Shown here: positions 8,941 through 17,992 of the stretch, one piece after another
Layout of the letters: every line of letters begins with the position of its first letter
Position numbering within the stretch: position 1 is the stretch's first letter
Origin: Gammaproteobacteria bacterium
Lineage (GTDB): Bacteria > Pseudomonadota > Gammaproteobacteria > JADZEE01
Reading direction: 5' to 3'
Assembly (NCBI GenBank): GCA_020850735.1
Contig: JADZEE010000044.1
Coordinates: forward strand, 62,001-126,000
DNA: 64,000 nucleotides
Notes under the pieces: model-generated
Told to the model about the DNA's origin: nothing
Databases searched by the model: none
Seen by the model: the letters and a program-made list of their open reading frames with translations, nothing else
Program-made: the position numbers and the translations under genes

Positions 8941-10269
8941 TCAGACGCGCGGCCGCAGATACGCGTCGAGGTCGACGTCGTCCTCGCCGGGTATGCTCTT
9001 GCGTTCGAACTCGGCTTCGCGGCCGAACGGGCGGGTCGCGTCGATGCCGAGCCGGCCCCAGTGATCGCGGTGCTCGTCGCGGTAAAAACCCGGGACGTCG
9101 TTCACCACCATGACCCGGGTATCCGCGCGACCGCGGGTGACGTAGGCCCACAGAACCTCGTTCAAATCGGTGATGTCGACGTCCTCGTCGACGACGATGC
9201 ACAGCTTGTTGTAGTCGAGATCGGTGCCGAAGGCGGCGAGCAGCACCTGGCGCCCGTGACCCTCGTACTGCTTGCGGATCTTCACCGTCGTATTGAGCAG
9301 CGCCGGCGCGCAGCTCACGTCGATGATCCCGGGCAGCACCGCGCTCAGGTGGCGATACACACCGGCGGCGGTACGCGCCTCGAGCACGCTGAGATCCTCG
9401 GCCGATCCGCACACGACGCTGTGGAACAGGGGCTCGGCGAGCCAGTGCACGGCGCTGATCTCGAACACGTGGTTGTCGCCGGCCGACACGTAATAGCCCA
9501 TGAACTCACCGAACGGTCCCTCGCGCCGCCGGATGCCGGGCAGGAAGCGGCCTTCGACGACGATTTCGGTGTCGGCCGGCACTTCCAGATCGATGCTCGC
9601 ACAGCGGCGGGTCGGGATCGGCGCACCGGCGATTTCGGCGGCGAGCGCGAGCTCGTCGGCCTGCGCCGGGATCCGCGCCGCCGCGGCGAGGAATACCGCC
9701 GGGTTGACCCCGATCAGCAGCGCGGCCGGCAGCGGCTCGCCGGCCTGCTCGGCCCGGCGCTGGCAGGCGGCCAGATCGTGCGTGCTGCCGAGGCGCACGC
9801 GCAGCTCGCCGTCATCGACGACCAGCGAGCGGTGAAAGGACAGATTCGCCACGCCGGTATCGGGATCCCGGGCGAGATAGACGGCCGAGGTGAAATAAGC
9901 GCCGGCGTCCCGACCGTGATAGTGGATGAGCGGCAGGTCGCGAAGCCGGCCGGCGCGCAGCAGCGGCGCCGGCGTCATCGGTTCGGTGGCCGGCGCGGTC
10001 CGGCGTGCCGCGGCATCGACGTGCGCGTTCCAGCGCCGGCAGAAGTCGTCTTCGTCCGCGCCGATGAGGCCGGCGAGCCGGCGCCGCCCCGAGTACAGAT
10101 TGGTGACCACCGGCATGCCGGTCCCGCGCACGTTGCTGAACAGCAGCGCACGCGCGCTGCGCCGCTGCGCGGCCCGGGTGACCGCGGCGAGCTCGTAGCG
10201 CGGATCGACCGCCCGGTCGACGATGTCGAGCTCGCCGGCGCGTTGCAGCTCATCGACGAAGGCGCGCAT
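8941..10269 (-). CDS. UbiD family decarboxylase
   Basis: About 442 residues from ATG 10269 (MRAFVDELQRAG); a GTG at 10302 would add 11 residues and reach to within 6 bp of the upstream gene. The UbiD hallmark EGPFGEFMGYY is present; its acidic residues belong to the active site around prenylated FMN in this family. Members reversibly decarboxylate aromatic, heteroaromatic or unsaturated acids. They need prenylated FMN from a UbiX-type prenyltransferase, which is not in this window. The gene lies between two paralogous luciferase-like genes and behind a flavin-reductase-like gene, suggesting joint breakdown of an unsaturated or aromatic acid (inference). Confidence 0.88.
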   Translation of the reverse strand: MRAFVDELQRAGELDIVDRAVDPRYELAAVTRAAQRRSARALLFSNVRGTGMPVVTNLYSGRRRLAGLIGADEDDFCRRWNAHVDAAARRTAPATEPMTPAPLLRAGRLRDLPLIHYHGRDAGAYFTSAVYLARDPDTGVANLSFHRSLVVDDGELRVRLGSTHDLAACQRRAEQAGEPLPAALLIGVNPAVFLAAAARIPAQADELALAAEIAGAPIPTRRCASIDLEVPADTEIVVEGRFLPGIRRREGPFGEFMGYYVSAGDNHVFEISAVHWLAEPLFHSVVCGSAEDLSVLEARTAAGVYRHLSAVLPGIIDVSCAPALLNTTVKIRKQYEGHGRQVLLAAFGTDLDYNKLCIVVDEDVDITDLNEVLWAYVTRGRADTRVMVVNDVPGFYRDEHRDHWGRLGIDATRPFGREAEFERKSIPGEDDVDLDAYLRPRV

Positions 10270-10308
10270 CAGCGTGCCCGGGCGGCAAGCGCCCGCATAC
10301 ACCGGGCG

Positions 10309-10995
10309 TCAGTAGCGGATGTCGTCACGGTCCACGCTCTTGCCGATGTGCCCGACCGGCCGCCCCATGGTGTAGAACTCGCCGCTGCCGGCGGTCATGC
10401 CGAAAAACGGCACGGCCGGCACGTTCAGGCGGCCGTCGGCGTCCACCGCACCCGCGAGCGCCGTCACCGCGACCACCTCGGCGAAGAACACGTGCCGCGC
10501 GGGCGGCAGATCCAGGTCCACGAAGACCCGGCATTCGACCTGGATCGGGCACTCGGCGACCGTCGGTGCGTCGACCGCCACCGCCCGGCCGCGGGTGAGG
10601 CCGGCGAAGGCGAACTTGTCGGCGACGCGACGACTGTTCATGTCGACGCGATCGAACGGCTCGACGATGTCCACCACCGGCACGTTGATGACGAATTCCC
10701 GATGCCGGGCGACCAGGCGCTGGGCGACGTGCTCGTGGCCGATGCTCACTCCGATCTGCGGCGGCTTGCCGTTGACCACGAAGGTCCACACGACCGAGAT
10801 CTCGTCCGGATCGCCGGGCATGCCGTTGACGGTGAGCAGGACCGCGGGGACGGGCGGCACCATCGGCCCGGGTTCGGCGAGCGTGACCCGCGCGCCCGGC
10901 GCCGCGGCGTGCGCCGGCGCGCCCTCGCCGAGCGCCGCCAGCGCCGTCAGCGCGGCCGTGCCGGTCAGAAAGCTGCGTCGCGATAATTCGGTCAT
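10309..10995 (-). CDS. Flavin reductase-like protein with Tat signal
   Basis: A 228-residue protein starting MTELSRRSFLTGTAALTAL: twin arginines, a hydrophobic run and an AHA-type cleavage site near residue 30, a typical Tat signal peptide. The mature part looks like the flavin-reductase/FMN-binding split-barrel family (HREFVINVPVVDIVEPFDRV, PIQVECRVFVDLDLPPARH). Known members are cytoplasmic partners of two-component monooxygenases, so export is unusual. If correct, the protein binds FMN before export and works in the periplasm. It is transcribed towards ubiD and is divergent from luciferase-like copy B. Confidence 0.78.
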   Translation of the reverse strand: MTELSRRSFLTGTAALTALAALGEGAPAHAAAPGARVTLAEPGPMVPPVPAVLLTVNGMPGDPDEISVVWTFVVNGKPPQIGVSIGHEHVAQRLVARHREFVINVPVVDIVEPFDRVDMNSRRVADKFAFAGLTRGRAVAVDAPTVAECPIQVECRVFVDLDLPPARHVFFAEVVAVTALAGAVDADGRLNVPAVPFFGMTAGSGEFYTMGRPVGHIGKSVDRDDIRY

Positions 10996-11160
10996 CGGTG
11001 TATCCCCCGGGCGAAGCCGTCGGCCTGCGGCGATTATGGCGCGCCGGCGCGCAGCGCGCGAACCCGCCGGCGTGGACCGGTCGGCGACGCGGCATGTACC
11101 ATCGCCCGACGCGACGCGGCGATCGGGATCCGGACCCGCCGGCGATACGGGAGCGAAGCG

Positions 11161-12162
11161 ATGAAATTCGGGGTACGGCTCATTCAGCATCTCGGCGCAC
11201 CCCGGGACATCGTCGAGCTCGGCATCCTGGCCGATCAGGCCGGCTTCGATCACGCCTGGTTCCCGAGCGACAAGTTCATGTATCACGCCTGGTCGATCAT
11301 CGCGGCGCTCGCCGAGCACACCGAACGCATCATCGTCGGCGCGAACGGTACGGAGCCCTATTCCATCGCCCCGGGCGAGACCGCCACGTTCATGGCCACG
11401 CTCGATCATCTCAGCGGCGGGCGCACCGCCGTCGGCTTCGGCATGCACACGCAGAAGATGATCGAATGGACCGGGATCGAGATCGCCGATCGCCTCACCC
11501 GCGTGCGCGAAGCCGTCGAGCTCATGCGGCGGGTGTGGCGCGGCGAGGTCGCACAGTTCGACGGCCGGGAATTTCACTGGTCGGATCAGTGCTACCTGCG
11601 CTTCCCGCCGCTGCGCTCGCGGATCCCGATCTACGTGTCCGGCTTCGAGCACGACGATCTCGCCCTGAGCGGGGAGATCGGCGACGGCAGCCTGCCGATG
11701 GTGACGCCGCCCGAATCCGCCGCGCTGATGGTCGAGCGGGTGCTCGAGGGTGTGCGGACCGCCGGCCGATCCGCGGACGAGGTCGACATCTGCGGCTGCG
11801 GCTGGTTCTCGCTCAGCGAATCGGGACGCGACACGGACACCGATCGGCTCAGGGACATCCTCGCCTACTTCGGCAACTACCTCGACGAGCAGGCGCTCGC
11901 CACGGTGGGCCTGAGCCGGGCGGACTTCGCCGAAACCGCGCGCCGGGTGGCGGCGCGCGACTACGCCGGCGCCCGCGACGCGGTCACGCCGGCGATGCTG
12001 CAGCTCGCCATCACCGGCACGGCGCGCGATGCGATCCGCCGCATCGAGATGCTGGCCGGGGCCGGCATCACCCAAGTGTCGGTCGGCGGTCCCCTCGGAC
12101 CGGATCCGCGCGCGACGATCCGCCTGTTCGGCGAGCACATCATTCCCTACTTCCGCTCGTGA
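11161..12162 (+). CDS. LLM-class flavin-dependent oxidoreductase, copy B
   Basis: A 333-residue luciferase-like TIM-barrel protein starting MKFGVRLIQHLGAP, with GGGAGCGAAG-type ribosome-binding sequence before the ATG (GGGAGCGAAGCG, 11149-11160). Shared landmarks with copy A include ADQAGFDHAWFPSDKFM, GFGMHTQKMIEWTGI, HWSDQCYLRFPPL and GGPLGPDPRATIR, so the two arose by duplication. Function as for copy A: FMN- or F420-dependent oxidation of an unknown substrate. It is divergent from the Tat-exported flavin-reductase-like gene and followed by an MFS transporter gene about 55 bp downstream. Confidence 0.85.
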   Translation: MKFGVRLIQHLGAPRDIVELGILADQAGFDHAWFPSDKFMYHAWSIIAALAEHTERIIVGANGTEPYSIAPGETATFMATLDHLSGGRTAVGFGMHTQKMIEWTGIEIADRLTRVREAVELMRRVWRGEVAQFDGREFHWSDQCYLRFPPLRSRIPIYVSGFEHDDLALSGEIGDGSLPMVTPPESAALMVERVLEGVRTAGRSADEVDICGCGWFSLSESGRDTDTDRLRDILAYFGNYLDEQALATVGLSRADFAETARRVAARDYAGARDAVTPAMLQLAITGTARDAIRRIEMLAGAGITQVSVGGPLGPDPRATIRLFGEHIIPYFRS

Positions 12163-12217
12163 CGCGGGTGCGCGCCGCGCCGCACGATCCGGCCGTGGAC
12201 GGCACGGGACGGTCCCG

Positions 12218-13474
12218 GTGACGCCCGCGCGCACGCCCGCCACGCAACCGATCTTTCACGGCTGGTGGATCGTGCTGGCCTCGGGCATCGGCCTGTCGAC
12301 CAATCCCGGCCAGTTCGCCTACGGCGCACTCGGTCTGTTCATCGTCCCGCTCGGCCAGGAATACGGCTGGGACCGGGCCGCGATCAGCCTCGCGCTCACG
12401 CTGTTCACGGGCACCGTGGCGGTATCGCTGCCGCTGATCGGCGCGGCCGTCGACCGCTTCGGCAGCCGGCGCATCCTGCTCGGTTCGACGATCTTGTTCG
12501 GCCTGCTGCTGCTCGGCATCGGTGTGCTGGTGCACACGCTGTGGCAGTTGTGGCTGATGTTCGCGCTCATCGGCTCGCTGGCCGCCGGCGCGAACGCGCT
12601 GCCCTATCTGCGCATCATCGGCGCCTGGTTCGATCGGCGGCGCGGGCTCGCATTCGGACTGGCCATGGCCGGCGGCGGACTCGGCTACACCTACGTGCCG
12701 CCGCTGCTGCAGTACGTCATCGGCCAGCACGGCTGGCGCGCCGGCTACTTCGTGCTCGGCGGCATCGTGCTCGCAGTCGCGGTACCGATCATCGCCTTCG
12801 TGCTGCGCGACACACCCGCCGAGCTCGGCCTCGCGCCCGACGGCGAGGGTGCAGCGGGCGACGCCGATCCGGCGCGCCCGCCGTCCGCGTCCGGCGCCAC
12901 ACGCGCCCAGGCCCTGCGTCTGCCGCGATTCTGGCTGCTGTTCGCCGCGTTTTTCGCCGTGTCGTTCAGCCTCTACGGTCTGCTCGCGCACCTGGTGCCC
13001 ATGCTCACCGACCGCGGCATGCCCACCGGGCACGCCGTGCTGGCCGCCTCGACCCTGGGCGTCAGCATCATCGCCTCGCGGATCATCATCGGTTACCTCA
13101 TCGATCGCTGCTTCGCGCCGTACGTGGCCTTGGCGTGCTTCGTCGGCTCGGCCGCCGGACTCGCCCTGCTCGGCGCCGGCGCCGCCGGCGCGCTGGCGTT
13201 CTTCGCGGCGGTGCTGATCGGCCTGAGCATCGGCGCCGAGATCGATCTGCTCGCTTTCCTCACCAGCCGCTACTTCGGCCTGCGCGCCTTCGGTGAAATC
13301 TACGGCCTGCAATTCGCCGCGTTCCTGCTCGGTACGGCGCTCGGTCCGCTCGCCTACGGGGCCGGCTTCGACGTCGCGGGCTCCTACGAACCGGTCCTGG
13401 GCGCGGCCGCGGGACTCATGCTCGCGGCGGCCGGGATCATGGCCTGCCTGCCGCCCTACGCCCGGACCGGCTGA
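12218..13474 (+). CDS. MFS transporter, monocarboxylate/oxalate-formate type
   Basis: A 418-residue protein from GTG 12218 with twelve predicted membrane segments and a hydrophilic loop (about residues 203-225) between TM6 and TM7, the classic MFS plan. FHGWWIVLASGIGLS at the N-terminus and RDTPAELGLAPDG after TM6 are typical of the oxalate:formate antiporter and monocarboxylate subgroup. It probably moves an organic acid across the inner membrane. Its place between luciferase-like copy B and the TonB receptor suggests import of the substrate handled by this cluster (inference). An open frame upstream of the GTG lacks a plausible start. Confidence 0.85.
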   Translation: MTPARTPATQPIFHGWWIVLASGIGLSTNPGQFAYGALGLFIVPLGQEYGWDRAAISLALTLFTGTVAVSLPLIGAAVDRFGSRRILLGSTILFGLLLLGIGVLVHTLWQLWLMFALIGSLAAGANALPYLRIIGAWFDRRRGLAFGLAMAGGGLGYTYVPPLLQYVIGQHGWRAGYFVLGGIVLAVAVPIIAFVLRDTPAELGLAPDGEGAAGDADPARPPSASGATRAQALRLPRFWLLFAAFFAVSFSLYGLLAHLVPMLTDRGMPTGHAVLAASTLGVSIIASRIIIGYLIDRCFAPYVALACFVGSAAGLALLGAGAAGALAFFAAVLIGLSIGAEIDLLAFLTSRYFGLRAFGEIYGLQFAAFLLGTALGPLAYGAGFDVAGSYEPVLGAAAGLMLAAAGIMACLPPYARTG

Positions 13475-13550
13475 AGCCGGCAGCTTGCCGGGGCCGGCCC
13501 CGGCCGGCCGGCGTAGCGTGTTGTCGTCCCGCTGCCACGCCGCGTGGTTT

Positions 13551-13564
13551 GTTTAAGCATAAAC
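13551..13564. promoter_or_regulatory. Operator-like palindrome upstream of TonB-dependent receptor
   Basis: GTTTAAGCATAAAC, one base different from the consensus shared with 4771-4784 and 18584-18597. It ends 4 bp before a consensus -35 hexamer (TTGACA, 13569-13574), a position suited to blocking or modulating RNA polymerase. Confidence 0.65.
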
Positions 13565-13568
13565 ATTC

Positions 13569-13598
13569 TTGACAGGCGCACTGCGGTTGGGATTAGAT
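13569..13598 (+). promoter_or_regulatory. Sigma-70-type promoter for the TonB-dependent receptor
   Basis: A perfect -35 TTGACA (13569-13574) is followed after 18 bp by TTAGAT (13593-13598), a fair -10. Transcription would begin about 13605, giving a leader of about 125 nt before the receptor ATG. The operator-like palindrome abuts the -35. Confidence 0.5.
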
Positions 13599-13731
13599 AG
13601 GCATCACATCTTCGGGTAATACGTGGTTTTCCAGCAACATCATGCTGCGCGCCGCCCTGACGGCGGCCGCCGCCAGACAAATGTCCGGACCGGGGCGCTG
13701 GGACGAATCCGATCCGGTGGAGGGGGAAACG

Positions 13732-16167
13732 ATGCGTAAGTCCGGCCTGGCAATCAGCGTGGTGGTGTTACTCGCACCGCCGGTATCCGCACAGCACAGC
13801 GGCGTTCTCGAAGAAGTCGTGGTCACGGCGCAGCGCCGTGAGCAGAGCCTGCAGGACGTGCCCGTGAGCGTCACCGCCTTCACCGGCGCGGACCTCATCC
13901 AGGGCAACATCAAGTCGGCAACGGACTTTCTCGCCCTGACGCCGAACGTCAGCTTCACCGAGGACGGCCAGTCGGGCAGCCGCGGCCTGGGTATCGCCGT
14001 ACGCGGCATCAACAATCTGGTCACCGGCGAGAACGCCTTCATCAACTCGGTCGGCATCTACCTCGACGAGTTCAGCGTCGCCTCGGTACCGAACCAGGTC
14101 GCCAATCCGTTCCTGCCCGACATGCAGCGCGTGGAGGTGCTGCGCGGTCCGCAGGGCACCTACTTCGGCCGCAACTCGCTCGGCGGCGCACTGAACATCA
14201 CCACCAACGTCCCCACCGACCAGTTCGAGGGCTCGGTAACGGTCGGCGGTGAATCCTACGAAAGCGCCGGCGAGCAGTTCAACGTCACCGCCGTGCTCAA
14301 CGTGCCGATCAACGAGCGGCTGAAGGCACGCGGCTCGATTTACTACGAGGACAGCTCCGGCCTGGTCGAGAACATCAACCCGAGCGGCGCGGACGACAGC
14401 GGCCACGAGTGGCTGCAGGCACGCCTGAAGGTGTTGTGGGAAGCGACCGACCAGACCACGGTCAATCTCACCGCGATTTTTTCCGACGAGGAACAGGGTA
14501 CCGACGAGAACGTGCCCTCGGGCGTATGGGACATCGACACGGTCGACACCTTCGCCCTCGGCGTGCCCGGCTCGCTGCTCTCGCCCATCGATCCCGGCAC
14601 CGGCTTCTGGCCGGACAACCGGAACAAGCTCAGCCACGACATCGACGAGCACAACAAGACCCAGGGTTACGTCGGCATACTCAACATCGCCCACCAGTTC
14701 AACGACGACGTCCTGTTCAAGTGGGTGACGGGCGTCATCGACGCGACCCAGGGACGGGTGTTCGACAACGATCTCGTCGGCGGGCTCGACCTCATCTACC
14801 GTGCCAACCGCTACGACGGCCTGTCCTGGAGCACGGAAGGCCGGATCGAGATCACCAAGCCCCAGTACGATCTCGTCGCCGGCATCCTGTACGCCCAGGA
14901 TGAGCAGACCCAGCGCAACAAGGTCCAGATCTCCAGCGATCCGACCGCCGGCTACGTCGGCCCCGAGTGCGACGGCGACGGCGACGGCATCCCGGGCAAC
15001 AGCGCCGTGCCGTGCGGCTTCCTGCCGCCCTTCCCGATGGGCCTCGGTCTGGCGTTCAACAACAAGAGCTTCGAGGTCGAGAGCATCGCCGCCTTCGGCG
15101 ATCTCACCTGGCACTGGAACGAGCGGCTCGATCTCATCATCGGCGGCCGTTACACGCACGACAAGGTGACCAACGAGATCGCCTCGCTCGGGATCGCGCC
15201 GAACAATCCGCCCGCACCGCCGCCCTCGGCCGCCTTCTTCCAGAGCTTCATCAACGTCGCCCGGCCCGTGGCCCGCAACGAGGAGCAGTTCGATGACATC
15301 TCGCCCCGGTTCGCGGCCCGCTACCAGCTCACCGAAGAGGTGGGCGTGTACTTCACCGTGTCCAAGGGCTACAAGGCCGGTGGTACCTCGGTCGGCAACA
15401 ACACCAACGCCCCCGGACAGCCGGCCGTGGAAGTGCCGTTCAAGGACGAGACCCTGTGGAACTACGAGGGCGGCATCAAGTCGGAGCTGTTCGAACGGCG
15501 CCTGCGTCTGAACATGTCGGTGTTTCACCTCGAGTGGAGCGACCTGCAGCTCGAGGCGTTCCGCTTCCTGACCCCCGGGGACCTGTCGTCGATCTTCGAG
15601 CAGGTCATCAACGTCGAGGACGCCGAGGCGACCGGCTTCGAGATGGAGTTCGTCGCCGTACCGACCGACCGCATCACCATTACCGGCGGTTTCGGCTATC
15701 TCGACAGCGAGATCACCAGCGACGACACGGCCGAGCTCACCGGCGGCATCGTCGCCAGCCTCAAGGGCCTGGACATTCCCAAGGCGCCGGAGCTGACCGC
15801 GAACCTCACCGGCGAGTACCGCTTCCCGCTGGCGGCCAACGAGGCCTGGATCCGGCTCGAGTACATCCACCGCGACGGGCAGTTCTCGGACATCGAGGCG
15901 CTCACCTGGAAGCAGCACCGCGGAGTGGTCACGCAGGGCGGCGGTTTCATCCCGGCCACCGGCAGCTTCCCGTTCGAGACGCCCGACTACGATCTGCTGA
16001 ACCTGCGCCTCGGTTACGACATGCAGAACCTGTTCTTCATGTTCTACGTCCAGAACCTGACGGACAAGGAGTACTACACCGGCACGCAGGAGAACTTCGG
16101 CATCAGCGGTATCCGGCTGCGGCCGCATCCGCGCTTCATCGGCGGCAGCGTCAGCTACCGCTTCTGA
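13732..16167 (+). CDS. TonB-dependent outer-membrane receptor
   Basis: An 811-residue protein. MRKSGLAISVVVLLAPPVSA is a signal peptide. A TonB-box-like segment (EEVVVTAQRRE) precedes the plug domain (DVPVSVTAFTGADL, VEVLRGPQGTYFGRNSLGG), and the long C-terminal barrel ends in aromatic GSVSYRF. Such receptors pull scarce or bulky ligands through the outer membrane using TonB energy. The plug type resembles receptors of sphingomonads and gammaproteobacteria that take up plant- or polymer-derived compounds. The start was chosen for the signal peptide and AGGGGGA ribosome-binding site at 13721-13727. A MarR-type operator lies upstream, linking it to the manD and aapJ units. Confidence 0.93.
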   Translation: MRKSGLAISVVVLLAPPVSAQHSGVLEEVVVTAQRREQSLQDVPVSVTAFTGADLIQGNIKSATDFLALTPNVSFTEDGQSGSRGLGIAVRGINNLVTGENAFINSVGIYLDEFSVASVPNQVANPFLPDMQRVEVLRGPQGTYFGRNSLGGALNITTNVPTDQFEGSVTVGGESYESAGEQFNVTAVLNVPINERLKARGSIYYEDSSGLVENINPSGADDSGHEWLQARLKVLWEATDQTTVNLTAIFSDEEQGTDENVPSGVWDIDTVDTFALGVPGSLLSPIDPGTGFWPDNRNKLSHDIDEHNKTQGYVGILNIAHQFNDDVLFKWVTGVIDATQGRVFDNDLVGGLDLIYRANRYDGLSWSTEGRIEITKPQYDLVAGILYAQDEQTQRNKVQISSDPTAGYVGPECDGDGDGIPGNSAVPCGFLPPFPMGLGLAFNNKSFEVESIAAFGDLTWHWNERLDLIIGGRYTHDKVTNEIASLGIAPNNPPAPPPSAAFFQSFINVARPVARNEEQFDDISPRFAARYQLTEEVGVYFTVSKGYKAGGTSVGNNTNAPGQPAVEVPFKDETLWNYEGGIKSELFERRLRLNMSVFHLEWSDLQLEAFRFLTPGDLSSIFEQVINVEDAEATGFEMEFVAVPTDRITITGGFGYLDSEITSDDTAELTGGIVASLKGLDIPKAPELTANLTGEYRFPLAANEAWIRLEYIHRDGQFSDIEALTWKQHRGVVTQGGGFIPATGSFPFETPDYDLLNLRLGYDMQNLFFMFYVQNLTDKEYYTGTQENFGISGIRLRPHPRFIGGSVSYRF

Positions 16168-16203
16168 GCCCGCGCGGCGGCCGGACGCTGCCAGCGTCGC
16201 CCG

Positions 16204-16243
16204 AACCCCGCTCCCGCGCACGCGCAGGGGCGGGGTTTTTTTT
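16204..16243 (+). terminator. Rho-independent terminator after the TonB receptor gene
   Basis: AACCCCGC pairs with GCGGGGTT around a C/G-rich loop, followed by a run of eight T residues (16236-16243). It lies 37 bp after the receptor stop and separates that transcript from the downstream ATPase gene. Confidence 0.85.
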
Positions 16244-16300
16244 CGACCCCGCCCGCCGGAGCTCCGTGCGCGTTCGCGCCGAAGCTGCTACGGTGCCGTC

Positions 16301-17080
16301 ATGGAGACCGCGCCCATGAGCGCAGCGACCGGTCCCGCCGGACGAAGCGAAACCGTCATCGAGATCGCCGGCCTGAACAAGTGGTACGGCGAATTCCAGG
16401 TGCTGCGCGACGTGGATCTCAGCGTCGCCGCCGGCGAGAAAATCGTCATCTGCGGGCCCTCGGGCTCCGGCAAGTCGACGCTCATCCGCTGCATCAACGC
16501 ACTCGAGGATTTCCAGGCCGGCAGCGTGCGCGTGGAGGGCACGCCAGTCAGCGACGCGCGCGCGATCCGCAAGGTGCGCGCCGAAGTCGGAATGGTCTTC
16601 CAGCAGTTCAACCTGTTCCCACACCTGTCGGTGCTGGAGAACCTCGTGCTGGCGCCGACCCGCGTGCGCGGCGTGCCACTCGCACAGGCCGAGGAGACCG
16701 CCCGGCACTACCTGGAGAAGGTCAAGCTGCCCGGGCAGGCGCACAAGTACCCCGGCCAGCTCTCGGGAGGACAGCAGCAGCGCGTGGCCATCGCCCGGGC
16801 GTTGTGCATGAAGCCGCGCATCATGCTCTTCGACGAGCCGACCTCGGCCCTCGATCCGGAAATGATCCACGAGGTGCTGGAAACGATGCACGGCCTGGCC
16901 GCTTCCGGCATGACCATGCTGTGCGTGACGCACGAGATGGGCTTCGCCCGCGAAGTCGCCAACCGCATCGTGTTCATGGACGAGGGCCGCATCGTCGAGC
17001 AGGCCGAGCCGGCCACGTTCTTCGATCAGCCGCGCGCCGAGCGCCTGAAGCTGTTCCTCAGCCAGATCCTGCGCCACTGA
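16301..17080 (+). CDS. aapP: Amino-acid ABC transporter ATP-binding protein (AapP/GlnQ type)
   Basis: A 259-residue ABC ATPase: Walker [11 protein letters not shown]-loop [11 protein letters not shown], signature LSGGQQQR, Walker [16 protein letters not shown], then the switch His in [12 protein letters not shown]. The motifs are those of polar amino-acid importers, so it most likely energises the AapJ/Q/M components encoded from 18607. The gene is set apart from them by an oppositely oriented SDR and MarR pair, which is unusual for this family. A second in-frame ATG at 16316 is possible. The preceding terminator gives it its own transcript. Confidence 0.9.
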   Translation: METAPMSAATGPAGRSETVIEIAGLNKWYGEFQVLRDVDLSVAAGEKIVICGPSGSGKSTLIRCINALEDFQAGSVRVEGTPVSDARAIRKVRAEVGMVFQQFNLFPHLSVLENLVLAPTRVRGVPLAQAEETARHYLEKVKLPGQAHKYPGQLSGGQQQRVAIARALCMKPRIMLFDEPTSALDPEMIHEVLETMHGLAASGMTMLCVTHEMGFAREVANRIVFMDEGRIVEQAEPATFFDQPRAERLKLFLSQILRH

Positions 17081-17106
17081 CGCCGTCGCCGGCGGGCGGC
17101 CCGGCC

Positions 17107-17979
17107 TCAGGAGTCGGCACTGCCGGGTCGCGCCGCGCCCGCCGACCACCAGCCGGTATCGTTCACCGCGTCGAGGAAGGCGTCGATCCCGCCCGGCGCC
17201 AGCGTCGCGAGCCGCGCCACCACCGCCTGCGCCTGGGCACCGGCCGGTATGCGCAGGGGCGGATCGGCCAGCGCCGCGATCCCGACCAGCAGCGCGCCCA
17301 CCGCCGCCGGATCGTCGCCTTCGCCACGCCGGCTCGCGAGTCGCGCGAGCAAATGATCGATCAGCGGCGCGTAGGGAGAGCCGGGCGGACAGGAACGGGC
17401 TTCGAGCATTTTCTCCGGCATGCGCGTGCGGTACAGGCCCGGTTCGACCACGCACACACGTATGCCGAAGCGGGCCACTTCGCGGCGCAGCGCCTCGGCG
17501 GCGTGCTCGAGCGCGGCCTTGCTCGCGGAATAGATGGACTCGCCGGGCAGACCGACCAGCGCCGACAGCGAGGACATCATGATCACGGTGCCGCCGCCCT
17601 GTGCGCGCATGTGCGGCAGCACGGCGCGGGTCAGCCACAGCGGGCCGTGGAAGTTGGTCCGCATGACACGCTCGAGATCGGCTTCGAGCATGTCCTCGAA
17701 CGCGCCGGTGACGGTCACGCCGGCGTTGTTGACGAGCACGTCGATGCGCCCGTCCTCGGCGATGATCCGTGCGACCGCCGTGGCGATGGAGTCGCGGTCG
17801 GTCACGTCGATCAGCACCGGCAGCAGTTCCTGGCCCGACCCGCCGGCCGCGCGCGCGAGCTCCGCCGCGTCGTCGAGGCGCCGTACGCCCGCCCGAACCG
17901 TGTAACCGGCCTGCGCGAACGCGCGGGCAGCGGCCGCGCCCAGACCGCTGCTGCAACCGGTGACGAGCACGACCGGCAT
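17107..17979 (-). CDS. Short-chain dehydrogenase/reductase
   Basis: A 290-residue classical SDR starting MPVVLVTGCSSGLGAAAARA, with the TGxxxGxG cofactor motif, NNAGV, the catalytic Ser in MMSSLSA and the YSASK active-site motif. It oxidises or reduces a hydroxyl/carbonyl group with NAD(P)H in the cytoplasm. The substrate is unknown. It is 13 bp downstream of marR in the same direction, so the pair is probably one transcript and the SDR may act on the regulator's ligand pathway (inference). Its stop faces the aapP stop (convergent). Confidence 0.88.
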   Translation of the reverse strand: MPVVLVTGCSSGLGAAAARAFAQAGYTVRAGVRRLDDAAELARAAGGSGQELLPVLIDVTDRDSIATAVARIIAEDGRIDVLVNNAGVTVTGAFEDMLEADLERVMRTNFHGPLWLTRAVLPHMRAQGGGTVIMMSSLSALVGLPGESIYSASKAALEHAAEALRREVARFGIRVCVVEPGLYRTRMPEKMLEARSCPPGSPYAPLIDHLLARLASRRGEGDDPAAVGALLVGIAALADPPLRIPAGAQAQAVVARLATLAPGGIDAFLDAVNDTGWWSAGAARPGSADS

Positions 17980-17992
17980 CAGCGCAGCCGGC

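Noticed and set aside
13768-16221. Very long minus-strand open frame opposite the TonB receptor (817 codons)
   Set aside because: Composition is that of an antisense shadow in high-GC DNA (Val/Asp/Arg/Gly-rich, no family motif), whereas the plus strand encodes a full receptor with signal peptide and barrel end.
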